The translations under genes were made by a program, and so were the position numbers. DNA of 17,689 nt from Kiritimatiellia bacterium (GTDB taxonomy: Bacteria; Verrucomicrobiota; Kiritimatiellia; UBA8416; JABMPJ01). Shown here one piece after another: positions 7,555 through 15,310 of the stretch. The notes beneath the pieces are model-generated. The model made no database searches, was not told the DNA's origin, and worked only from the letters and a program-made list of their open reading frames with translations. The stretch covers positions 1-17,689 of the forward strand of contig JAOZSS010000030.1 of the NCBI GenBank assembly GCA_029939545.1, given 5' to 3'. Every line of letters begins with the position of its first letter. The stretch's first letter is position 1.

Positions 7555-7636
7555 CTCGTAATCATACTCATGATCGTAATCATAATCGGCAGCCTATGAG
7601 TAATTACGATTACGCGTCGGATTACGATTATGATAC
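7555..7636. repeat. GTAATC/GATTAC inverted repeat cluster
   Basis: The left half holds two GTAATC hexamers (in CGTAATCATAC and CGTAATCATAATC) and the right half two GATTAC hexamers (CGATTACGCG and GGATTACGATTATGAT). ATCATAATCG on the left is near its reverse complement CGATTATGAT on the right. The stretch is much more AT-rich than its surroundings. It could be a dispersed repeat, a binding site array or part of a mobile element end. Confidence 0.6.
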
Positions 7637-7647
7637 CCATGTTTAGA

Positions 7648-7738
7648 GGCTAGACATTTCAGGTTATCGAGAAAGCAGCGAATAGAGCTATGAATCCATG
7701 TTCTGCTGAACATCTAGCCAAATATATTTGAAATGTCT
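7648..7738. repeat. Nested inverted repeats at the start of the winged-helix fragment
   Basis: AGACATTTCA (7652-7661) is the reverse complement of TGAAATGTCT (7729-7738), and GGCTAGA (7648-7654) of TCTAGCC (7713-7719). Between them ATGTTC TGCT GAACAT (7698-7713) forms its own small hairpin. The right arm overlaps the ATG of the winged-helix fragment, which suggests that the fragment's 5' end was set by a recombination or insertion event. Confidence 0.45.
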
Positions 7739-8184
7739 TGGTTGAGCAGCACGGGTCGTCTCAAGAGTCAACGTGTTGCCGGTATCCGGTTTGAAAATGA
7801 TCGTATGATTCGATGGCTTGAAGTCCTGATGCACAGCTCATCGCAACGGGGTGGCCAGAGTGCCGCCAAGATCCATCAGGTCGTCCTGGAGTCGCACCAA
7901 CTCTCACACGATCAGTATACCCGCAATCCGTTGGCCTACGATCTGCGCAAGCTCAGAGCCCACGGCCTGATCGAACGCCCCGGCAACCGGTATGTTTATG
8001 CCCTCTCTGAATTCGGACGCAATGCCGCTGCTATGCTTGTGATCGTGCGCAACGCGCGCATCCTCCGTCCCATCGCGGGAAGCCTCTTCAATCGGCCGCC
8101 GAAATCGAGCAAGTCGCACTGGATGTTCTGGTTCAGCTTCGTGGAGGGGAGAGGTCGCCGCAGGCCATGCATGATCCTATTTGA
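7733..8184 (+). pseudogene. Winged-helix gene fragment with C-terminal frameshift
   Basis: The readable part has QRVAGIRFENDRMIRWLEVL followed by a winged-helix-like segment, NPLAYDLRKLRAHGLIERPG then RYVYALSEFGRNAAAMLVIV. This resembles, from memory, the extreme C-terminus of a widespread uncharacterised family of roughly 400-500 aa proteins ending in a wing of the form 'YDLRKLR..GLI.R....Y.LT..G'. The N-terminal majority is missing and ATG 7733 has no ribosome binding site. After RPIAGSLFNRPP (about 8074-8105) the frame turns into implausible sequence. The neighbouring frame there reads AAEIEQVALDVLVQLRGG and stops at 8184, a natural amphipathic ending. One missing base near the GCGGGA or CGGCCGCCG run would explain this. 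The original frame stays open to 8236. It lies immediately upstream of jetA. Confidence 0.55.
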
Positions 8185-8204
8185 GTTCACTTCGGTTCGT
8201 CTAT

Positions 8205-9800
8205 ATGCTGCCGAACATGCTGAAGAAGGTGGATAGCGCTGCTGAGCGGGATGTGTTCCGGTATGTGAATGCCGAGAAGGCACCCCTCTATCGTGCTATC
8301 ATGCGCCTCTTTGTCGACGCAAAGCAGCGTTTCGCGCTCCACATGAAGCCGGAAGAGATTGTGTCTGGCCTGCGCGACGAAAGTGCCGCACCAGGAGTGG
8401 CGCGTGTGGAACAGATCGAAGCGGAAGCGGCGCTTACGCAACTCAAAGAGTGGGGCAACCTGAAGGCGCATGCCGACAGCGCGGAGGTCCGCACGGTGCA
8501 AGACTTCATGCGGGCCCACCTGCTGTATCAGCTCAGTGCGGAGGGCGAGGCGGCGGAGGGTGCCCTCGCTTTCTACCGCGAACAGATAGAGCAGCCTGGC
8601 GAGTTGCAGGTTGCGGCCTTGGATGATATCAGCGCGCTTCTTTCTGAACTGCTCGAACTCCTCGGCCAGCCGACCCTGGATGTACAGAAGGTTCACACCT
8701 CCTGTACCGCCCTCTATGCCCTATTCGACGGCTTGGCGGCACGCGCCCGTCAATTCATGGGAAGTGTCCAGCGGGCGATTGACCTGCAGGAGGGGGATGT
8801 GCAGGCGTTCCTAGCCTATAAAGGTAAACTCATTGAGTATCTGGAGCGGTTCATTGGCGAGCTGATTGTCAGGAGTCCTCTGATTGCCTCGCGCATCATT
8901 GCGGTGGATGGGGCGGGCATGACGCGGGCCCTGGAAGCCCTGGTCGCCCGAGCTCTCTCAGATGCACTGGATTCGCAGGCCACGACGGAGGAACGTATCC
9001 GGCGTGAATGGACGATGAAATGGGAGGGACTGCGGGCATGGTTCTTTGGCAGCGGCGGTGAGCCGTCTCAGTCCGAGCGCCTGCGCAGCCGTGCCCGTAG
9101 CGCGATCCCCGATCTTCTTGCCGTCGTCGCCGATCTCAATGCGCGACGGGTGCGCCGCAGTGACCGGGCCGAAGATTTCCGTACGCTGGCGCGCTGGTTT
9201 GCCGAATGTGAGACGGATGCGCAGGCCCATGTTCTTTGGCGCTCTGCTTTCTGCCTCACGCCCTCGCGCCATCTCACGATTGATGCGGAGACACTGGCGC
9301 GCCGGGATGTGACCCCTGTGTCGCCGCGCACGAGCTGGCTCGATGCCGACGCACTGCTGATCTCGCCCCATCTGCGTGCCGTAGGCCGCATACGGCGCTT
9401 TGGACGCCAGCCAGCCATTGTCGATGACTCCGATGCAAAGCGGCTTCTCGGGATCAAGCTCGCCGAGGAGAATCGTCAGTTGGAAGAAGCGCGTCGACTC
9501 ATCGCTACGGGTCGTTTGACCCATCTCTCTGATTTTGCTGTCCTGCCGCGTGGTTCTTTTGATCTGTTTCTGGATTGCCTGGGCACGGCACTGGCGGCTC
9601 AACGAGATCCTGCTGCACCTGTTGAGACCACATCGAGCGACGGATCGTTGCGCGTCTGTCTCGAGCCCATTCTAAACGCACCATGGGTCTGTCTGGAAAC
9701 TCATGAAGGCGTATTCAAGGGCTACGACTGTCGTATTCGCATCGAGGAGGCATTCAAAGAAGCTACTGGTGAGGCCGACATGGAGACTGATGCCGCGTGA
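8205..9800 (+). CDS. jetA: Wadjet JetA, DUF2397 (TIGR02677) kleisin-like subunit
   Basis: This 531-aa protein matches DUF2397/TIGR02677, first gene of the conserved four-gene cluster now called Wadjet (type III as I recall the nomenclature). Visible family segments are FRYVNAEKAPLYRAIMRLF (residues 18-36), LTQLKEWGNLKAH (77-89) and YQLSAEGEAAE (108-118). In the Wadjet model JetA is the MukF-like kleisin that joins the two SMC heads and recruits JetB. It acts on cytoplasmic DNA and restricts small circular plasmids. TTG 8181, ATG 8205 and ATG 8217 are in frame and none has a good ribosome binding site. The upstream fragment stops at 8184, so reinitiation from it is possible. The end overlaps jetB by four bases (GTGA). 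Confidence 0.87.
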   Translation: MLPNMLKKVDSAAERDVFRYVNAEKAPLYRAIMRLFVDAKQRFALHMKPEEIVSGLRDESAAPGVARVEQIEAEAALTQLKEWGNLKAHADSAEVRTVQDFMRAHLLYQLSAEGEAAEGALAFYREQIEQPGELQVAALDDISALLSELLELLGQPTLDVQKVHTSCTALYALFDGLAARARQFMGSVQRAIDLQEGDVQAFLAYKGKLIEYLERFIGELIVRSPLIASRIIAVDGAGMTRALEALVARALSDALDSQATTEERIRREWTMKWEGLRAWFFGSGGEPSQSERLRSRARSAIPDLLAVVADLNARRVRRSDRAEDFRTLARWFAECETDAQAHVLWRSAFCLTPSRHLTIDAETLARRDVTPVSPRTSWLDADALLISPHLRAVGRIRRFGRQPAIVDDSDAKRLLGIKLAEENRQLEEARRLIATGRLTHLSDFAVLPRGSFDLFLDCLGTALAAQRDPAAPVETTSSDGSLRVCLEPILNAPWVCLETHEGVFKGYDCRIRIEEAFKEATGEADMETDAA

Positions 9801-11026
9801 GCACTATTGATCAGATTCGTGAGCGTGAGGCACGGGGTGAACGCCAGCTATGCGTCCGCGCCTTGCTTCAGGATCCACTACTACAAGCCAGTGGGCCGCA
9901 TAGCGCTATATACCGGCTGATACGACGTCACGCCGACTGGCTACGCACCTGGTTTGCCGCTGAGCCTGCCTGGCCATTGGTCATCGAGCGCGAGTACGCG
10001 CGGCTAAGCAAGATTCCCGCGCGCCTCAATGACGCCTCATTTCCCGCCCGCGATCAAAAAGGTATTTCGTTCAGTCGCCGCCGTTATGTACTGCTCTGCA
10101 TGGTGCTGGCCGTTCTCGAAAAGGCTGAGCGCCAGACCATTTTGGGGCATATAGCAGAGCAGGTGGCTCTAAAGGCTCGTGGTGATGAAGCGCTTGAACG
10201 TGCCGGAATGAATATTCGCTTCGAGCGACGGGCCGAACGGCTGGACTTGATAGCCGTCATTCGAATCCTTGTTAAGCGCGGTGTTATGACCCGTATTCAT
10301 GGGGATGAGGAGGGCTATGTTCAGCATAGCGGGGAAGTCCTGTACACGATCAACCGATCAGTACTGGCGCGTGTTGCGGTCATGCAGAGCGGGCCCTCAA
10401 CGCTGACGGACCTGCCGCTTGATGAGCGAGCGATCAGGCTTCATCCGTCGGAACTGTTTTCCGAGGGTGACGCGGCGCGGCGACGGCGCTCGCGTACCAC
10501 GCTAACCCGCCTTCTACTCGACCATCCGGTGATCTACTATGCGGACCTGTCAGAGGAAGAGCTTGCCTATCTGCATTCTCAGCGTGCCCGCTTGACGCAT
10601 GAGATCGAGGAGGCCAGTGGGCTGATCGCCGAGATTCGTGCCGAAGGTATTGCTATGGTCGACCCCCTGAGGAAGTTGACCGACCATGCCATGCCTGATG
10701 AAGGGACGATGGGGCACGCCGCCCTCTTGTTGGCCGAGTTCCTGATCCCGCACATCGTGGCCGATGAAGCAGACGGGGTATTGCGCCGAGGCCCGGGCGT
10801 TCCGGAGTTGCGGTTGGAGCAGTACCTTGCGGAGCAGGCCGCTGAACACAAGGGCCGCTGGCGGCGCGATTCACAAGAACCTGCCGGACTGCATAAATTG
10901 CTTGAGGATGTCCTCTCTCGGCTCCAGGCGCTCTGCCTGATCCGCCGCGACGATGATACCGTCGTTCCCTTGCCGGCCCTTGCTCGTTATCGGCTTGATT
11001 CAGGAGCATTCCATGGACAAGGATGA
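9797..11026 (+). CDS. jetB: Wadjet JetB, DUF2398 (TIGR02678) KITE-like subunit
   Basis: The 409-aa product matches DUF2398/TIGR02678, always found with DUF2397, the SMC-like ATPase and DUF2399. Characteristic segments are RALLQDPLL (21-29), LIRRHADWLRTWF (41-53), EREYARLSKIPA (64-75) and FSRRRYVLLCMVLAVLEKAE (92-111). In the condensin analogy it is the MukE-like winged-helix (KITE) subunit that binds the JetA kleisin and DNA. Translation starts at GTG 9797, which overlaps the jetA stop as GTGA, indicating coupling. The 3' end overlaps jetC by 14 nt. The assignment to DUF2398 is firm; the KITE role is inferred from the better studied Wadjet types. Confidence 0.87.
   Translation: MSTIDQIREREARGERQLCVRALLQDPLLQASGPHSAIYRLIRRHADWLRTWFAAEPAWPLVIEREYARLSKIPARLNDASFPARDQKGISFSRRRYVLLCMVLAVLEKAERQTILGHIAEQVALKARGDEALERAGMNIRFERRAERLDLIAVIRILVKRGVMTRIHGDEEGYVQHSGEVLYTINRSVLARVAVMQSGPSTLTDLPLDERAIRLHPSELFSEGDAARRRRSRTTLTRLLLDHPVIYYADLSEEELAYLHSQRARLTHEIEEASGLIAEIRAEGIAMVDPLRKLTDHAMPDEGTMGHAALLLAEFLIPHIVADEADGVLRRGPGVPELRLEQYLAEQAAEHKGRWRRDSQEPAGLHKLLEDVLSRLQALCLIRRDDDTVVPLPALARYRLDSGAFHGQG
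11002..11006 (+). promoter_or_regulatory. Shine-Dalgarno fixing the jetC start inside jetB
   Basis: AGGAG lies six bases before ATG 11013, within the last codons of jetB. It chooses this start over the upstream in-frame start at 10953 and gives a 14-nt jetB/jetC overlap. Confidence 0.7.
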
Positions 11027-14000
11027 AACCGTGAGTGATGTCGACAACAGCAAAGAGACCCAGCTCCCTCGCGCCGGACGCCGCGACAGGTGGCAGCCGC
11101 TCCGCAGCGGAGTTCTCAATCTCTATCGCTATACACGACAAGAGTTCTGGTACGAACAGGGGCACCTGTTGCTGCGCGGCAACAACGGTACAGGCAAATC
11201 ACGGGTACTGGCCCTGCAACTGCCGTTCCTGCTGGATGGCGAAATAGCCTCCCGCCGTGTCGAGCCGGATGCAGATCCGGCCAAGCGCATGGAGTGGAAT
11301 GTCCTCATGGACATCCACGATAACCGCACGGGATACACCTGGGTGGAATTCGGGCAGCAGACCGATGAAGGGGATCGATTCATCACACTCGGCTGCGGCC
11401 TGCACGCTACAAAGGGTGGGGATCTCAAGCGCTGGTTTTTCGTCACGAGTCAGCGCGTGGGAGAAGATCTGTTTCTCGAAACCGCCGCCGGAACCCCGCT
11501 TACGCGCGATGCCTGTCGTGAGGCGCTGGGTGACAAAGGCACGCTCTACACAAAAGTGGGTGAATACCGCCGCGCCGTAGACGATCACCTTTTTCATCTT
11601 GGCGAAGAGCGCTACGGCGCGCTGATTGATCTTCTCATCCAGCTACGCCAACCCCAGCTCTCGCGGCAACTTGATGAACGGCGCCTTTCCGATGCGCTCA
11701 GCAACAGTCTGCCACCGCTTGCCCCGAGTGTATTGCACGATGTAGCCGAATCCTTCAGGTCTCTCGAAGAAGATCGTCAGTCGCTCGAAAATTACAAAGC
11801 CGCTGTTGAAGCCGTATCCTCCTTTCAAAAGACCTATCGCCGCTATGCACGCATGGTCACAGGGGAGCGATCCGAAGCCTTGCGCAAAACCCACAGCCAC
11901 TACGAGCATACCCAGCGAGACGTGCGCGAAGCCGAACAAAAGCGTATCGAAGCTGAGGCCGTCCGACAGAGCGCCCACACCGACACCGGCACGTTAACGC
12001 TTGAGCTTGAGGCGCATCGCGCTGAATCCGACGCCTTGCGTGCCAGCCCGGCCATGAAGCAGGCCGAACAACTCGATCGTCTGGACAGCGACCGCCGCGC
12101 GGCTCAGCAGCGACTGGACCGCGCCCGAAGTGCTCTCGACGAGCAATCCCAGGAGCATGACAAGCGTCGCATCGAGAGTGTTGAGGCACAGCGCCTGGCT
12201 GATGCTGAAGGGCGCCAGGTAGATGTGGAGCTCTCTCACGCACGCGACGCGGCTGAAGGGACCGGAATGGCCGGTCGTTTCCAGAGCATTGTGGAGGGCG
12301 ACCCCCAAGGGGACAAAATCCGTGGTCCGCTTGAAGCACTATCCGACCATATCGAGGAGAGCCTTCGCCACCTGCGTGGCATGCAGAAACAGATCGTCGA
12401 AGCCGAAGCGAACGAACGCCGGGCGGCTGACCTCGAGCAGCAACAGCGTGAACGGTTCGACCGTGTACAGGGCGAGGCCGCGGAATGCCATCGTCAGCGG
12501 CAGGCGGCGGTTGAGGGATATCTCGCGGCCATCTCAGAGTGGTCTGGTGAGCTCACACTACTGACCCTTCCCGATCTCGATAGCGTCCTTGAACAGACCG
12601 TGATCTGGAGCGAAGCGCTTGCGCCACCCCAACCGATTGAGGTCGCCGCGCAAGACGCCTACCGTGCAGACGCACGCGACCTTGAACGTCGCCGCCTCGT
12701 CATTGAGGAGGAGCGGAAGTCTATCCGTGAACTGGACGCCGAGCTTACGGCAGAGACAGAGCGCATTGCCGCCGGGGTCGACCGACTCCCTCCCGCGCCC
12801 CATACACGAAGCGACACCGCCCGCGCCGAACGTCCTGGCGCTCCGCTATGGCAGCTATGCGATTTTCGCGAAGACGTTCCCCCCGAACAATGTGCCCAGC
12901 TCGAAGCCGCCCTCGAAGCCGCCGGATTGCTTGACGCGTGGGTCACCCCCAACGGCGCCCTCCTTGATCTCGCGGCGCTTGCCGCAGACGGGGATGCCAT
13001 CCTCGTACCGGATTCCCCTCCCTGTAAAACGGGTGACACCCTCCTGCATCTGCTCTGTGCCGACATCGATCCGCAGGGCAGCGCTTCTGCGGATATTCAG
13101 CCCGACATCATTGAGGGTATTCTGGGGTGTATCGCTATTGAGCCCGGCAATCATCACACCATTGTTACCACGGATGGCTATTGGAAACAGGGCCTCTTGC
13201 AGGGGCGGTGGCAGAAAGCTGCTGCTGAATATATCGGGGCCTCAGCCCGAGAGCAGGCGCGCCGCCGCCGGCTCAAAGAGATCGAGTCTGAGCGCGCCTT
13301 CCTGCAGAAGGAGGATGCGCGCTGTTTGCAGGGGTTGCAGGAGCTCGCCAAAGAAGAAGCGGCTCGACGGATCGAATACAACGCGCTTCCCGACTCGCAC
13401 CCCATCCTGGCTGCCGATCAGGATAGTCGGCGTGCCGATGCGGATGTTGTCCGTGAACGCGAAGAGCTCCTTCAGCTCACGGACCGACTGCGTGAGCACC
13501 GCCAACAGCTTGAAACGGCCCGAGATGCGTATCTGCAGGCAGCGACGGATCTACAGCTTGATGCGTGGGTAAGTAATCTCGATGGACTTGCCGATGCCTC
13601 CCGCGCCTTCAGCAGTGCGCTCAACGCGCTCTGGTTGGCCCTGGAGCGACACCACGCCACGCAGCAGCGTGCCGTGTCTGCCGCTGATGAACTGGGTCAG
13701 GCCGAAAAGCGACTCACGGAGTGTCAACAGAGTCATCGTGATACTGAAGTCGACAGCGCACGGCGTGAGCGAGAGTTTGAGACCCTCAGTCAAACAGCCG
13801 GCAAGGCGGCACATGAGATCAAGGTGAGACTCGATGCCGTGGCACAACGTATCGCTGACACCCATCAGAAGCTGGAAGCAGCCCGCGAGAGTGAAGCCGT
13901 GGCCAGGGAGGCGTGGGCGCGCTGTGAGACGGGTGAAACAGCGGCCCGCGAACGACTCTCTGAAGCGGGTGAAGAGCGCACCAAGCAGCACCAGTCGTTC

Positions 14001-15176
14001 TGTGATTTCATATCCACAAGCATTGTTGATGAAGCCGAGCTTGCGCTGGAAACAACGCCTGATCCGGCTATGACCAACGAGCTTGCCGTCAAACCTGCTG
14101 TAGAATTTGCACGCGAACTGGATCGCCACCTTCCAGAGACTGTCTCATGGAGCGACGAGGCGCGTGACCGAATCCACAATGAACTTCAGCAACGCTTCCA
14201 GGATCTGCAAACCTCACTCACCGCCCATCACTACTCCCCCGTGAGTGAGAGCCACCACGATATCACAATCGTCACCTGCCCCTATCAGGGAAAAAGCCGG
14301 TCCATGCATGAGTTAGAACATTGCCTTGATGACGAAGTGAACCAGCGTAAGCAACTGCTTGATGCCAACGAGCGTGAGTTCATCGAGAACTACCTCATTG
14401 GCGAGATCGCTCACCACCTCCACCACCAGATCCACGATGCTGACAAGTTTGTCGCCGACATGAACGCAGAACTCGATAAGCACCCTATGAGCACAGGTAT
14501 GCGGCTCCGTTTCGTTTGGGCGCCCCTCTCCGATGGTCCCGCGGGTCTTGTTGAGGCCCGCAAACTCCTCGCCCAGTCCCAGGAGATCCTCTCACCGGAT
14601 GACCGCGATATGCTCGCCCGCTTCCTGCAGGCCCGCATTCGGGAAGTCGATGAGGAGACCGAAGCCATGGGGTGGGGCGAACGGTTGGAACAAGCCGTCG
14701 ACTACCGCCGCTGGCACTCTTTTGGGGTCGAGCGCTACCAGGCCGGGCGTTGGCAGCGGCTTACCAAGCGGACACACGGTACGGGATCGGGAGGCGAGAA
14801 AGCCATTGCCCTCACCATTCCTCAGTTCGCGGCCGCCGCCGCCCACTATCACAACATCCCTGAGGCACCGCGTCTCATTATGCTGGATGAGGCTTTCGTA
14901 GGGATCGACTCCGACATGCGTGGCAAGTGCATGGATCTGCTGCACCAGTTCGACCTCGATCTTGTGATGACCTCAGAGCGAGAGTGGGGCTGCTACGCCA
15001 GCGTACGCGGCATTGCCATCTACCAACTCGCCACCCGTCCCGGCATTGATGCCATCGCCGTCACCCGCTGGGTCTGGAACGGCAAACAGAAGTTGCAACG
15101 CGACACGCCGCCACCCGCCCGCCCGAGAGAGGCTGAGGTCGAAACAGATACCAGCCAATCCGAGCTTTTCAACTGA
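11013..15176 (+). CDS. jetC: Wadjet JetC, SMC-like ATPase (TIGR02680 family)
   Basis: JetC is the motor of the system, a 1387-aa SMC/MukB-like ATPase. RWQPLRSGVLNLYRY (26-40) is followed by the Walker A motif RGNNGTGKS (55-63) and the TIGR02680-type run LPFLLDGEIASRRVEPD. Two long coiled-coil arms, rich in glutamate, arginine and alanine, cover about 250-600 and 775-1090. Between them is the hinge region, with LWQLCDFREDV and LEAALEAAGLLDAWV near 610-645. The C-terminal head has the ABC signature GTGSGGEK (1256-1263) and Walker B LIMLDEAFVGID with D1292 and E1293. All ATPase motifs are intact. In studied Wadjets the motor extrudes DNA loops until a small circle is fully traversed, then JetD cuts. 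The gene ends 134 bp before the transposase gene, where jetD would normally follow. Confidence 0.92.
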   Translation: MDKDETVSDVDNSKETQLPRAGRRDRWQPLRSGVLNLYRYTRQEFWYEQGHLLLRGNNGTGKSRVLALQLPFLLDGEIASRRVEPDADPAKRMEWNVLMDIHDNRTGYTWVEFGQQTDEGDRFITLGCGLHATKGGDLKRWFFVTSQRVGEDLFLETAAGTPLTRDACREALGDKGTLYTKVGEYRRAVDDHLFHLGEERYGALIDLLIQLRQPQLSRQLDERRLSDALSNSLPPLAPSVLHDVAESFRSLEEDRQSLENYKAAVEAVSSFQKTYRRYARMVTGERSEALRKTHSHYEHTQRDVREAEQKRIEAEAVRQSAHTDTGTLTLELEAHRAESDALRASPAMKQAEQLDRLDSDRRAAQQRLDRARSALDEQSQEHDKRRIESVEAQRLADAEGRQVDVELSHARDAAEGTGMAGRFQSIVEGDPQGDKIRGPLEALSDHIEESLRHLRGMQKQIVEAEANERRAADLEQQQRERFDRVQGEAAECHRQRQAAVEGYLAAISEWSGELTLLTLPDLDSVLEQTVIWSEALAPPQPIEVAAQDAYRADARDLERRRLVIEEERKSIRELDAELTAETERIAAGVDRLPPAPHTRSDTARAERPGAPLWQLCDFREDVPPEQCAQLEAALEAAGLLDAWVTPNGALLDLAALAADGDAILVPDSPPCKTGDTLLHLLCADIDPQGSASADIQPDIIEGILGCIAIEPGNHHTIVTTDGYWKQGLLQGRWQKAAAEYIGASAREQARRRRLKEIESERAFLQKEDARCLQGLQELAKEEAARRIEYNALPDSHPILAADQDSRRADADVVREREELLQLTDRLREHRQQLETARDAYLQAATDLQLDAWVSNLDGLADASRAFSSALNALWLALERHHATQQRAVSAADELGQAEKRLTECQQSHRDTEVDSARREREFETLSQTAGKAAHEIKVRLDAVAQRIADTHQKLEAARESEAVAREAWARCETGETAARERLSEAGEERTKQHQSFCDFISTSIVDEAELALETTPDPAMTNELAVKPAVEFARELDRHLPETVSWSDEARDRIHNELQQRFQDLQTSLTAHHYSPVSESHHDITIVTCPYQGKSRSMHELEHCLDDEVNQRKQLLDANEREFIENYLIGEIAHHLHHQIHDADKFVADMNAELDKHPMSTGMRLRFVWAPLSDGPAGLVEARKLLAQSQEILSPDDRDMLARFLQARIREVDEETEAMGWGERLEQAVDYRRWHSFGVERYQAGRWQRLTKRTHGTGSGGEKAIALTIPQFAAAAAHYHNIPEAPRLIMLDEAFVGIDSDMRGKCMDLLHQFDLDLVMTSEREWGCYASVRGIAIYQLATRPGIDAIAVTRWVWNGKQKLQRDTPPPARPREAEVETDTSQSELFN

Positions 15177-15310
15177 GCGGAAAACATGAACCGGCGCACC
15201 GACTCAATGAGCGCAAATAACCTATTCGGATATATGCTCAATGTGGCGAGGCACTCAGGCGTAAAGGGCTGAAGGATGAATAGCCATGAGGAATATGAGC
15301 GGGAATTGCG
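15177..15310. other. Gap between jetC and the transposase gene
   Basis: This 134-bp stretch is the only non-coding break in the jet operon and likely contains the left boundary of the inserted element. It holds two very short open frames of no clear meaning: 15186-15272 (28 codons, starting MNRRTDSMSANN) and 15276-15320 (14 codons, MNSHEEYERELRWN, running into the transposase start). No terminator hairpin and no clear promoter is visible, so transcription from jetC probably continues through it. Confidence 0.5.

Larger units (their letters stand above)
7333..7732. other. 400-bp non-coding region rich in repeats and hairpins
   Basis: No credible gene is seen between the TPR gene and the winged-helix fragment. 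From left to right it holds a GC-rich segment with overlapping hairpins (7390-7429), an anonymous stretch (about 7430-7550), a GTAATC/GATTAC repeat cluster (7555-7636), and nested small inverted repeats (7648-7738). It marks the border between the housekeeping block and the defence block and may hold the promoter of the jet operon, but no convincing -35/-10 pair was found. Confidence 0.6.

Noticed and set aside
12619..13572. 317-codon plus-strand open frame inside jetC
   Set aside because: It is an alternate frame of the jetC hinge region, with low-complexity Ser/Arg/Pro content and no family resemblance; the JetC frame carries clear TIGR02680 motifs there.
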